A stretch of DNA of 64,000 nucleotides from assembly GCF_018812025.1 (NCBI RefSeq), contig NC_063044.1, positions 72,267,057 to 72,331,056 on the forward strand, given 5' to 3'. Origin of the DNA: Megalobrama amblycephala (lineage: Eukaryota > Chordata > Actinopteri > Cypriniformes > Xenocyprididae). This document shows positions 54,374-64,000 of this stretch, one piece after another. Every line of letters starts with the position of its first letter. The stretch's first letter is position 1. A model generated the notes under the pieces. That model was given only the letters and a program-made list of their open reading frames with translations, had not been told where the DNA came from and did not search any database. The translations under genes and the position numbers were made by a program.

Positions 54374-55770
54374 CACATTCCAAAAAAGTTGGGACAGGTA
54401 GCAATAAGAGGCTGGAAAATTTAAATGTACATATAAGGAACAGCTGGAGGACCAATTTGCAACTTATTAGGTCAGTTGGCAACATGATTGGGTATAAAAA
54501 GAGCCTCTCAGAGTGGCAATGTCTCTCAGAAGTCAAGATGGGCAGAGGATCAGCAATTCCCCCAATGCTGCAGCGAAAAATAGTGGAGCAATATCAGAAA
54601 GGAGTTTCTCAGAGAAAAATTGAAAAGAGTTTGAAGTTATCATCATCTACAGTGCATAATATCATCCAAAGATTCAGAAAATCTGGAACAATCTCTGTTC
54701 ATAAGGGTCAAGGCCGGAAAACCATATCCCGTGATCTTCGGGCCCTTAGACGGCACTGCATCACATACAGGAATGCTACTGTAATGGAAATCACAACATG
54801 GGCTCAGGAATACTTCCAGAAAACATTGTCATGAACAAAATCCACCGTGCCATTCGCCGTTGCCGGCTAAAACTCTATAGGTCAAAAAAGAAGTCATATC
54901 TAAACATGCTCCAGAAGCGCAGCCGTTTTCTCTAGGCCAAGGCTCATTTAAGATGGACTGTGGCAAAGTGGAAAACTGTTCTGTGGTCAGACAAATCAAA
55001 ATTTGAAGTTCTTTTTGGAAAACTGGGACGCCATGTCATCCGGACTAAAGAGGACAAGGACAACCCAAGTTGTTATCAGCGCTCAGTTCAGAAGCCTGCA
55101 TCTCTGATGGTATGGGGTTGCATGAGTGCGTGTGGCATGGGCAGCTTACACATCTGGAAAGGCACCATCAATGCTGAAAGGTATATCCAAGTTCTAGAAC
55201 AACATATGCTCCCATCCAGACGTCGTCTCTTTCAGGGAAGACCTTTCATTTTCCAACATGACAATGCCAGACCACATACTGCATCAATTACAACATCATG
55301 GCTGCATAGAAGGATTCAGGTACTGAAATGGCCAACCTGCAGTCCAGATCTTTCACCCATAGAAAACATTTGGCACATCATAAAGAGGAAGATGCGACAA
55401 AGAAGACCTAAGACAGTTGAGCAACTAGAAGCCTGTATTAGACAAGAATGGGACAACATTCCTATTCCTAAACTTGAGCAACTTGTCTCCTCAGTCCCCA
55501 GACGTTTGCAGACTGTTATAAAAAGAAGAGGGGATGCCACACAGTGGTAAACATGGCCTTGTCCCATCTTTTTTGAGATGTATTGATGCCATGAAATTTA
55601 AAATCAACTTATTTTTCCCTTAAAATGATACATTTTCTCAGTTTAAACATTTGATGTGTCATCTATGTTGTATTCTGAATAAAATACTGAAATTTGAAAC
55701 TTCCACATCATTGCATTCTGTTTTTAATCACAATTTGTACAGTGTCCCAACTTTTTTGGAATTGGGTTTG
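54374..55770 (+). mobile_element. Tc1-like transposon with ATTCCAAAAAAGTTGGGACA ends
   Basis: The 20-bp ATTCCAAAAAAGTTGGGACA (54377-54396) is present in exact inverse at 55743-55762. TA stands outside both ends (54372-54373; 55771-55772). The left end is a few bases shorter than the right, having lost an AACCCA-like segment. The copy is complete and its transposase is only lightly damaged. Confidence 0.88.
54538..55550 (+). pseudogene. Tc1-like transposase, one frameshift and one stop
   Basis: ATG 54538 starts MGRGSAIPPMLQRKIVEQYQ, then two helix-turn-helix units (VSQRKIEKSLKLSSSTVHNI; RKTISRDLRALRRH). Near 54830 the frame shifts (after YFQKTLS to NKIHRAIRRCRL). At 54933-54935 a TAG falls where relatives have Trp. 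From there the 196-aa frame is open: [11 protein letters not shown] (first Asp), [22 protein letters not shown] (second Asp) and [11 protein letters not shown] (Glu). Between the second Asp and the Glu I count 33 residues, where Tc1 transposases usually have 34. The protein ends RRGDATQW at the stop before 55550. Two changes separate it from an open gene. Confidence 0.88.
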
Positions 55771-55772
55771 TA

Positions 55773-56379
55773 ATTTATGACTATAAATGAGTGCACTTAA
55801 GACAGTATGTTAATCATAAAATAATTAATGAATGCTTTATTTAAAAAAAAAAACTTTTTACAGTTCTAGAAAAGTTTGTGTACTATTCATTCTCAACATG
55901 AAGACTTGTTTTGGTGATTTTATTATACTAAGCTTTTTGTCCAAAATGGATTTTAAAAGATAAAAATAATGGAAATTCTGAAATTCTCCATTTTGTAAAA
56001 TAAAGTTTACTTAGGGTGTTTTCACACTTGGTCCTTTTAAGAGGTCTGAGCACGGTTTGTGTGATTTCTGGCCCATATGTGAACACTCCAAACGATCTCA
56101 GACCCCTTAAAGACGAACCGAACCGAGACCATCTTGGGAGGTGATCTCGGTATGGTTCGCTTTCATCTTATGGTACGGTTCGCTAAAAACACGCAATCTG
56201 AACACAAACCGCTCTGGGATCACTTGATTTTTCCGTTCGCATATTTTAATTAATTTGGTCGTAACGCGCCTCCATACGAATCACGTTATTCAACATGGCT
56301 GAAATATTCAATATTCAACAGAAATACATGGCCATACGTGATAAACTGCAGTGTAGTGGGCAATCAGCCGATGTCAAGT
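55773..56379. other. gap; truncated repeat into which the Gypsy element inserted
   Basis: From about 56012 the stretch TTAGGGTGTTTTCACACTTG and GACGAACCGAACCGAGACC is the left part of a common fish DNA repeat. It ends abruptly at 56379, where the Gypsy LTR begins. Its other half was not found on the far side at 61144. Confidence 0.45.
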
Positions 56380-56842
56380 TGTCACAGACATGTCAGGTTC
56401 CACCATTCACCATCCACAGCGCACTCAATCTCCAGAGCACCAATACCAGCGCAATCAATCCCCGGATTACTAATCACCGCCACCTGATCATCATCATCAT
56501 CAACCGCTCCATAAAAGACTCACACTCACACACACTCCTTGTCCGGTCTCGTTTGCACTTCACTCACCTGAATGCTTACCTCAAGGACTCCATCAGTCTA
56601 CTTACCTGTCTCCAACGTCTCCAGTGTTCCTCGTGTGCTACTCCGTCTGTGTGTGAGTGTTCCCCGTCTCCAGTCTCCTGTGTCAGCATCATCATTCATT
56701 CCTATGTTAATAAAAGGACAGTATTACCTCTCTGCTTCCTATAGATCAGTATTACTCACCTGCATTACCATTTGACTCTGTTGAACATCAATAAATACCA
56801 CTGTGTGTTTTACTCCTGCCTCCGTGTCCCTGTACTGTAACA
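56380..56842 (+). repeat. 5' LTR of the chromodomain Gypsy element
   Basis: It begins TGTCACAGACATGTCAGG and ends CTGTACTGTAACA (TG...CA). It holds a TATA-like CCATAAAAGACTC (about 56508), AATAAAAGG (about 56709) and CAATAAATACC (about 56789). The first 145 bp match the 3' LTR fragment at 60961-61143, apart from repeat number in the CACTCAATCTCCAGAGCACC unit. Confidence 0.85.
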
Positions 56843-57017
56843 GAAGACCGGACTTTACCAACTGGATTTCAACATGAGTCACCCGGATCCTTTTCACACC
56901 TTCACCTACAGTTCACGCCAGTCCCATGACCCGACCGGCGGAGGACTGCAGCGGATTCCTCCTGCAATGTGAACTGGTCCTGGAGATGCAACCGCACCTC
57001 TATCCAAACGATAGAGG

Positions 57018-59058
57018 GTGCGGTTGCATCTCGCTGCATACGAGGATTCCATCAGCCTCGAGCGATTCATCCAACTCTCCATCCTCGTAGGTACTCGTAT
57101 GCAGTCATGTATTGAAGAACACCAGGGCCAGTCACTCACCATCAACCGTCTCCATCGATCCGAACCCGTCAGTTCTCCAGAACCAGCCAATGAACCTATG
57201 CAAGTTGATAACTCCAGACTCACTCCTGCCGAACGTCAACGAAGAGTTACCCAAAATCTCTGTTTATATTGTGGCTCTCCTGGACATGCGATCTCTGCAT
57301 GTCCCATTCATCCTCCTCGACCCGTGGTGAGTGCTATTATTCCCTACATTAAGAAAATGAAGCCACTCACTACTGTAGTAAACCTTACTGCTGCTGATGT
57401 ATCTGTTCCAGTGGTGGCGCTCCTCGATTCAGGCTCCGCAGGAAACTTCATCTCCGGCACCCTCTGCCGACAACTCAACCTCAAAACCTCGCCCTCTCCG
57501 AGCATCTACCAAATCTACTCCATCACGGGTAAACCATTAAGCCGTAAGAAGGTCAGTCGATGTGTGGGTCCCCTTCAACTGCGAGAAGGAATTCTTCATG
57601 TGGAAGATATACATTTGCTGGTTCGGGAGGAATCCACCACTGACGTGGTTCTAGGGCGCCCGTGGCTGGAGCAGCACAGTCCAACCATCTCCTTGCAGAC
57701 GGACGAAGTCCTGAAGTGGGGCGACCACTGCTTTCCTACCTGTTTCTCCGAGCTTCCTGTTCCCAAGTCTCCTTGTTCCAACAACATCTCCATCTGTACC
57801 ACCTCCATTGAAAGTCCTGTCGAGAAACGTTCAGTGGACATACCAGCCTGTTACGCCCCCTTCAGCAACGTCTTCTGCCCGCAACGAGCCTCCAAGCTGC
57901 CTCCACACCGGCCATGGGACTGTGCCATCGATCTGTTACCGGGTGAGCCAGTACCCAGGGGAAGGATTTACCCCCTGTCTGTACTGGAGGAGAAGGCCAT
58001 GGAGGAATATATTGAAGAGGCCCTTAACCAAGGATACATCCACCCGTCTACTGCTTCAAGTTTCTTCTTTGTGGCTAAAAAGGACGGAGGCTTGCGGCCA
58101 TGTATTGACTACCGTGCACTGAACAAGATCACCGTAAAGTTCCGGTATCCCCTTCCTCTCGTCCCAGCAGCTCTAGAACATCTCCGTGGTGCCACTGTGT
58201 TCACCAAGCTGGACCTCCGCAGCGTGTATAACCTCATCCGGATACGCGAGGGGGATGAGTGGAAGACCGCCTTCGTCATGCCCACCGGCCATGACGAATA
58301 CCTCGTCATGCCGTATGGCCTTGTCAACGCCCCCTCCGTATTCCAGGATTTCATCCACGAGGTGCTCCGGGAGTTTCTAAATAAATTTGTCTTAGTATAC
58401 ATAGATGACATCCTCATCTACTCCCGGAGCTTGGCCGAACATCGCCACCACGTTGCGGAGGTACTTCAGCGCTTACAACAGTTTCAACTCTTCCTCGAGG
58501 CTGAAAAATGTTCATTTCATCAACCATCTGTTCAATTCCTGGGATACAACATCGATCACAGTGGCATCCGGATGGACGAGAGGAAGGTGGAAGCAATCAC
58601 CACCTGGCCCACACCATCCACCATCAAAGAAATCCGGCGCTTCCTTGGCTATGCTCATTTCTACCGCCGTTTCATCAAGAACTACAGCTCCATTGTCCAT
58701 CCACTCACCAATCTACTCCGCAACCAGCCCAAGTCTCTGTCCTGGTCCCAGGAAGCCACCAACGCTTTTGAAGCCCTCAAGACAGCCTTCACCACCGCTC
58801 CCCTCCTCGTCCACCCTGATCCTGAGCTCCCATTCATCGTGGAAGTGGATGCCTCCACCACAGGAGTGGGAGCGGTACTCTCGCAGCAGCAGGGGACACC
58901 AAGTAGGCTCCATCCATGCGCCTTCTTCTCCCGCAAGCTCAACATGGCGGAGGTCAACTATGACATCGGTGACGCCGAGCTCCTGGCCATCAAGCTTGCC
59001 TTAGAGGAGTGGAGGCATTGGCTGGAGGGAGCCAAACATCCCTTCCAGGTACTAACTG
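57018..59058 (+). pseudogene. Gypsy gag-end/protease/reverse transcriptase/RNase H frame
   Basis: A long open frame (698 codons to 59114, the last ones in the L2 insert). Its opening codon is a GTG inside the fold-back junction, so it has no natural start. About residue 85 is a zinc knuckle [15 protein letters not shown] (nucleocapsid). About residue 135 is [14 protein letters not shown] (aspartic protease). RT follows with [46 protein letters not shown] and the catalytic [10 protein letters not shown] (about residue 467). RNase H follows with [15 protein letters not shown] and [15 protein letters not shown]. The protein would process Gag-Pol and copy the element's RNA. RNase H is cut by the L2 insertion at 59058. 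Confidence 0.85.
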
Positions 59059-59915
59059 GACATTATGCTCTTAGGCTCTCCTCATCAACTGAGAAATGCT
59101 GGTGGTTCTCTTAATCTGTCTGTTGATGGTGTCACCTTGGAGTTTCAAGGCAAACTAAAAAATCTTGGTGTCATCTTCGATGCCACGCTGTCATTTGAGC
59201 CTTTTGTTCAGAATACGGTTAAGACATCCTTTTTTCACCTCAGGAATATAGCACGTTTACGTCCTATGTTGTCCTTTGCTGTGGCTGAGAAGTTGATAAA
59301 TTCTTTTGTCTTTTCACGTCTGGACTATTGTAATGGTCTTTTAGTTGGAGTATCTAAATCATTACTCAACAAACTTCAGTATTTACAAAATTCGGCTGCT
59401 AGAGTTCTGTCTGGGGTCAGGGCTGGTGATCATATTACCCCTGTCTTGAAGTCTTTGCACTGGCTTCCTGTCAGGTATCGTATTGATTTTAAAGTCCTTA
59501 TGTTAACATATAAGGCTTTGCATGATCTGGCTCCTCAGTACTTGACTGATCTTTTAATGCCTTACACTCCATGTCGAAATCTGCGTTCCTCTCAGAGTGG
59601 ACTCTTAGTTGTTCCTAAGACACGGCTTCGCTCCAGGGGTGATAGAGCATTTTCTTCCTATGCTCCTAGGCTTTGGAACTCTCTCCCAGCTGACATCAGG
59701 GAAGCAAACACATTAGCGACTTTTAAATCTCTTCTTAAGACATACTATTTTAGGATTGCTTTTACTTGATTTATCATTTTATTTTGTTTCTATTTCTTTG
59801 ATGTGTATTTTTTGTATTTAAATGTGTTGTTTTCTCTGTTATGTTTTCTTGTAAAGCGCTTTGAGAAAGCCACTTTTAAAGGCGTTATATAAAATAAAGT
59901 TATTATTATTATTAT
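59059..59915 (+). mobile_element. 5'-truncated L2-like LINE inserted in Gypsy RNase H
   Basis: The insert encodes the C-terminal part of an L2-type reverse transcriptase (59065-59769): LKNLGVIFDATLSF, VFSRLDYCNGLLVGVSKSLL, QNSAARVLSGVR, HITPVLKSLHWLPVRYRIDF and PRLWNSLPADIREANTLATF. After the stop come AAAGCGCTTTGAGAAAGCC and an ATT simple-repeat tail. AACTG occurs at both edges of the insert, as a short target duplication. The frame is open over 234 codons, so the insertion is fairly young. The 5' end of the LINE is missing, as usual for target-primed insertions. Confidence 0.88.
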
Positions 59916-59918
59916 TAA

Positions 59919-61153
59919 CTGACCATAAGAACTTGGAATATCTCAAAGCTGCTAAAAGACTTAATCCTCGTCAAGCCCGTTAGGCAATGTTCTTCTCCAG
60001 ATTTGACTTCTCCATCTCCTATCGTCCTGGCTCCAAGAATATTAAGGCTGATGCCTTATCTTGTCTCCATGCTCCAGAAGAAAAGAACGAAACTCCCGAA
60101 ACCATACTTACTGAATCCATCTTCATAAGTCCCATCGAGTGGTCAAAAGGGACCTTACCCTCCTCCAATGCCTCCACCAACGCTCCGCCGGGTTGTCCAC
60201 CGAGCTTGCAGTACATCACTCGGACACGACGCACTCCACTTATTCACTCTGCTCACACGTCACTAGGCACTGGCCACCCGGGGGTCAATGAGACCCTCTC
60301 GCTGCTAAAAGAGCGCTTCTTGTGGCCCAACATGGCCAACGACGTCAGAAGGTACGTGCAGGGCTGCAGGGAGTGCGCCATCTCCAAGAGCCCTCGCCAT
60401 CTTCCAGCCGGCAAGCTCAATCCTCTGCCCGTTCCTGAGCGACCCTGGTCACACCTGGGAGTGGACTTCATCACGGATCTCCCAGCGTCTGATGGCCATA
60501 CATGCATCCTGGTGGCAGTAGACCGCTTCTCCAAAGCCTGTCGTCTGATTCCCCTGAGAGGTCTACCTACCGCAATGGAAACTGCTGAACTTGTGTTCAA
60601 CTACATATTCCGTTATTTTGGCATTCCCGAAGACATCGTTTCAGACAGAGGACCACAATTCATCTCTCGTGCAGCCACCGAGCCACCCCTTCCACTTCTT
60701 CTGGATGACGGTGCAGCCTACGAGGTTCGTGAGATTCTGGACTCCCGGCGCCGTGGTGGTCTACTGGAATATCTGGTGGACTGGGAAGGCTACGGTCCAG
60801 AAGAGTGCTCTTGGGTCCCCAGAAATGACATTCTCAATCCCAATCTTCTTCAAGCTTTCCACGCCAACCATCCCGACAAGCCTGCTCCACGCGGAAGAGG
60901 ACAACCACCACGATGCCGGGGTCCTCGGCTCTCAGGAGCAGGCCGTGGGAGGGGGTGTACTGTCACAGACACGTCAGGTTCCACCATTCACCATCCACAG
61001 CGCACTCAATCTCCAGAGCACCAATCACAATGCACTCAATCACCAGAGCACCAATACCAGAGCACTCAATCCCCGGATTACAAATCACCGTCACCTGATC
61101 ATCATCATCATCATCATCAACCGCTCCATAAAAGACTCACACTGATGGAATAA
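59919..61153 (+). pseudogene. Gypsy integrase (deleted) and chromodomain
   Basis: After the L2 insert the RNase H end continues (TDHKNLEYLKAAKRLNPRQA), a TAG stands where Trp is usual (59982-59984), and a 388-aa frame follows from 59987. It has a zinc-binding HHCC region ([10 protein letters not shown] ... CRECAISK), the integrase core with [11 protein letters not shown] (first Asp) and [11 protein letters not shown] (second Asp). It then jumps at about 60667 to [16 protein letters not shown] and [17 protein letters not shown], a chromodomain. The third catalytic acid (Glu) and about 150-200 codons between are missing. The C-terminus is His-rich and runs into the 3' LTR. Chromodomains guide such integrases to marked chromatin. 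Confidence 0.85.
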
Positions 61154-62840
61154 ACAATGAAGCGACTACGCCACTCTGGCACTTTGCCAGAGATAATAAC
61201 TTGCCCTTGGGCAACACAGGTTCGTGTGCAAGAAATGGCAGAAGACGTGGGTAAAACAATTATGAAATTTTATTAAAAGATAAAATATCTGAAGCAACAA
61301 TAGAAAACAAAAATGAATAAACTCAATAAAATGCAATATGGGTGACCTGCATTCTCAGACACCGCAAAGGAATAAGTACAGGAGCCGAGGCACAACAGGA
61401 GGGAGTAAGGGCACTAATAGGCCTCCACAGCACAATTTGGTTACACCTGTGTGGAAACTAACTAACTAACTCACTAACTCACTAACTAACTAACTCACTA
61501 ACTCACGAACGAACAAACGAAGCAACACCACCACCAAAATCTGCCCACCTTCAGCACTCAGCTCCTGTAACAAAGAGATGGTGTGTTACACTTGAGAATA
61601 GTCACAACAAAATCACTGGTAAATTCACGAACACACTGCATCCAGCACGTCATTGCAAGGGATGTGAAGGCACTTTTAACCCTTAATCATGCCTTTCACC
61701 CATAAATACAAAATCACAATATAATGAAACAAATAAAAAGAAAAGAGAAGGATATTAAATCCCTCTTTTATACACAAAATAAACTTAATATACAATAAAG
61801 AATTATAAGAAGGTTGTACCAACAAAATAAATTAACCAAGAACATTAAACAAAAGAAATAATAAACACTTTACAACCAAACATACAACAGAGGAAAAACA
61901 ACAAAACCAAAGAAAACACCACAAATGTACGAAATGACAGGCAAAGCAACAGCGCCCCTGGATGATAATTCCCACGAAGCCCCGACAGCACGAGATTTAA
62001 TGGCCCATAGGCGCGAATCTACCTGTGAATTTAAAATATAAAGACAGATCAGACAGCCCAACCCAAGTGCCAGCTTATTATCACTTCCAACACATACCAC
62101 TGTAAATCGGTTGAATCAGATGTCTAGCACACGTTACCATTAAGTGCACCGGTGAACCAGAAAGCTGCGGGCTCGTTCTATCAATCTGCGTAAAATATGT
62201 GCACAGGGGAGAACAAGGAACCGCTGATACGCAGCAACGCAATCTATAATACAATTAACAATAACATAAAACACATTCTTTTATAAATAAACACTAACAA
62301 ACTTTAAAACCACATACCGTATGCGTGCATCCGTGAGCTCACGTCAATGGTAATACAGCACACAACGGGAGACAATAAGTCTGTAGCGTCAGGAAACCGC
62401 ATGTATTGAAACTACAAACAAATAGACGCAGCCCTTACAAACGTCATCTTGCACTAAACAAATGTATACAGCGGTTACACTTACCTGCAAAAAAAGAAAC
62501 CACGTCAACCAAGCACCAGCCGCAAGGTTTGTCCCAAGCTACAGCTCTAAACAAAGATAATACTAATATGAAACAGCGCACTACTAACAGTTAGCCAACA
62601 TCACCAAACATACCTGGCCGGCGATTAGAAATGACGCAGAGCAAAGGGGCGTGACTCGTGACGCCATACCACCTGACGGCCAAATTTATACCTGTCCACT
62701 GCACCGTGATAGGACAATCAATGAGCATTTAACCAACCCAATCCAACAGGACGACTCACGTTAATTCTATCACACAACGTTAAAAAGATCACCTCTGTGA
62801 ATATTTTTTTTCTAATAAAAATTCGTATTTACTAATGTGT
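61144..62840. other. unassigned block, possible minus-strand promoter near 62690
   Basis: From 61144 (TGATGGAATAAACAATGAAG) the sequence is unlike the Gypsy element. It has a TAAC/TCAC tetramer run (about 61456-61512), AT-rich middle parts and a GC-richer end. On the minus strand GTATAAATT (62682-62691) lies about 100 bp before GCCGGCCAG|GTATGTTTGG (about 62620), which could be a TATA box, first exon and donor. ATTAATAAAATTTC-like poly(A) sites lie near 61265 on the same strand. A minus-strand LTR-type element or short gene is possible. No coding frame was recognised. Confidence 0.3.
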
Positions 62841-62857
62841 TTATTTATTTCTGTCAG

Positions 62858-63867
62858 GTCATGAATGCCAACATGTACCTTTTGGTACAGAAATACAACA
62901 AGCATTCAGCAGAAAAGGCTGCATGGATTGATTCTTTCAAAATGAGCGACATCTGGAAATATAAAAGAGCAAAAGTCAAGGTTAGTACACAACTATTTGC
63001 AAACTGCAATATAAATGTGATTAACACAGTTGTAAGTTCTGTAGTGATCTTCATACAGACAGTGTATTATACACCGGGGTGGGGGGATTCCAAGTGACCT
63101 CTTCCTCCTTTTACCTTGGGACACCAGTAATGGAGTCACCTTGACAATATATATAATCCATGTTGTAGAGCCTACCCCTCGTTTACACTGCACGCGTGTG
63201 CGTTGCGTTACGGCTTCGGCATGGTTTTGTTCCGTCCTCTGAGCGGTGTCAACTCACACCAGAAGCATTTCAGAAGCGAAGCGGCTGGATTCGCGAGACC
63301 ACTAGATCTGCCTGTCCAACGTTGTTTTTGTTGATTTTTTTTCATGTTTTTAATGGCTAAATTGTTATATATTGTCCGGTTTAATTGTGTTTATTGCTAT
63401 GCCATAATTTATTTTGCTGTATCTATACAGATGAAGTTAATAATAATTTTACACTTAATATTCCAGTTATGGACAACAAAAACAAAGAAATTTCAAGTTT
63501 TTCAACTTCGAATCTCTTGTCTTCAGTTTCTGGCCTCCTAGTGATGTGAAATATGAGCGGGAGTTTACTCAGGGTGATTATTTTGACTTTATTTTGTATT
63601 TGAGCTGCGCGTCTTGGATGCGGCGTACGTCAAAAATAGGCGAGGTGCCTATCTTTAGCGAAGCGGCTGGTGTAACGCGCCGCACACGCATGCAGTGTAA
63701 ACCCGGCCTTACTGTTTTATCACAACACACAACAGCCTTACTCACAACACTTCCAAATGTTTGTGCATTAAATGTAGAATTTATTTCATCTGAAATTTCA
63801 GGGCTGTGTTCCTGGATCCTCTAGGGGAGACCACAGTAAAAATTAAAAAATGTCAGAATGTGACAAG
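62858..63867 (+). pseudogene. two exons resembling a ULP1/C48 cysteine protease gene
   Basis: Exon A (62858-62980, 123 nt) has TTTCTGTCAG before and GTTAGT after it, and encodes VMNANMYLLVQKYNKHSAEK with AAWIDSFKMSDIWKYKRAKV. Exon B (63802-63867, 66 nt) has AATTTCAG before and GTAAAT after and, in the open phase, encodes AVFLDPLGETTVKIKKCQNV. 'FLDPLGE' with the preceding pattern recalls ULP1/C48 (SUMO-protease-like) genes of fish. Phases do not match (exon A ends in phase 0, exon B needs a preceding phase 2), so one exon, expected to hold the catalytic His, is missing. A decayed piece (TCACCTTGACAATATATATA, about 63138) before the MITE may be its remnant. The gene would run off the window end. 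Family call uncertain. Confidence 0.4.
63178..63706. mobile_element. MITE with CGTTTACACTGCACGCGTGTG ends
   Basis: The left end CGTTTACACTGCACGCGTGT and the right end, reverse complemented, GGTTTACACTGCATGCGTGT match nearly throughout, both continuing GCG. GAAGCGAAGCGGCTGG / AGCGAAGCGGCTGG motifs recur inside. It lies between the two C48-like exons. No transposase frame. Confidence 0.7.
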
Positions 63868-63944
63868 GTAAATCAACATTTTAAACAAGATCTTCTAAAA
63901 TTCTAAACGTGTTTCTTAATATTCAATTTTATTTAAGAAATTCA

Positions 63945-64000
63945 AGATTCAAGATTTTTATTGTCATATGTACCTACAGTATATACAATGAATTCTTATT
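63945..64000 (+). repeat. start of an interspersed repeat at window end
   Basis: TTCAAGATTCAAGATTTTTA followed by TTGTCATATGTACC is the start of a common fish repeat. It runs off the window. Confidence 0.4.

Larger units (their letters stand above)
56843..61143 (+). mobile_element. internal region and 3' LTR piece of a chromodomain Ty3/Gypsy element
   Basis: Order after the 5' LTR: gag start MSHPDPFHTFTYSS (about 56874), an abrupt end at an inverted repeat (56985-57030), gag C-terminus, protease, reverse transcriptase, RNase H interrupted by an L2 insertion (59059-59915), integrase with an internal deletion, chromodomain, then a 183-bp 3' LTR piece (60961-61143). The presence of a C-terminal chromodomain identifies a chromovirus-type Gypsy. 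Most of gag, the last catalytic part of integrase and more than half of the 3' LTR are missing. Not mobile by itself. Confidence 0.85.

Noticed and set aside
57018..57020. GTG as a real alternative start of the Gypsy pol frame
   Set aside because: It lies in the arm of the fold-back junction created by deletion of gag; Gypsy Pol is normally made from a start in gag.
58109..59004. Several plus- and minus-strand frames overlapping the Gypsy pol
   Set aside because: They lack motifs and are shadows of the pol frame, which carries the RT and RNase H signatures.

Overview
The window is animal nuclear DNA, almost certainly from a teleost and most likely a cyprinid (carp/zebrafish group). It is AT-rich, its genes have GT-AG introns, and it is crowded with fish-type mobile DNA: a Rex3-like LINE, a Tx1-like L1, L2-like LINEs, tRNA-derived SINEs, Tc1-like, hAT-like, PIF/Harbinger, THAP/P-element and TTAA-target elements, and Ty3/Gypsy copies. 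The zinc-finger genes have the short acidic first exon typical of the fish (FiNZ-type) C2H2 expansion. No database search was possible; family names rest on motifs read in the sequence.

Layout. 0.7-1.6 kb: three in-phase exons of a coiled-coil, perhaps BEN-type gene on the minus strand. 2.8-7 kb: a P-element-like THAP transposase gene with two frameshifts, its intron swollen by a MITE holding a SINE. 8.3-11.8 kb: two hAT-like non-autonomous elements, the second holding three MITEs inside one another. 12.5-19.3 kb: a Gypsy fragment, a Harbinger MYB-like gene and a Harbinger transposase, all decayed. 19.6-23.5 kb: a Rex3-like LINE (minus) against an L2-like relic (plus). 24.6-28.6 kb: an intact two-exon C2H2 gene (372 aa, minus). 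28.9-34.3 kb: a THAP/DDE transposon relic, MITEs and a full-length but dead Tc1 element. 34.5-36.9 kb: an internally deleted Gypsy copy and a 64-bp tandem repeat. 37.6-45.9 kb: a GIMAP-type GTPase pseudogene cut by three related MITEs, one of which carries a nearly intact 5.5-kb L1. 46.2-53.2 kb: a large inverted duplication with two head-to-head C2H2 genes; the minus copy is split inside a finger by a TTAA MITE, the plus copy has an open 323-aa frame. 53.4-55.8 kb: a LINE relic with a SINE, then a recent Tc1-like element. 56.4-61.1 kb: a chromodomain Gypsy element, damaged by deletions and holding an L2 insertion. 61.1-64 kb: a block of unknown origin and two exons resembling a ULP1/C48 cysteine protease gene.

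The likely host genes are the three C2H2 genes, the GIMAP remnant, perhaps the coiled-coil gene and perhaps the C48-like exons. The rest is mobile DNA at many stages of decay, often layered so that insertion order can be read. Cyprinid FiNZ-type zinc-finger genes are known as a fast-growing family proposed to repress transposons, so their duplication and their damage by transposons here is the most interesting theme. That link is inference, not something the sequence proves.
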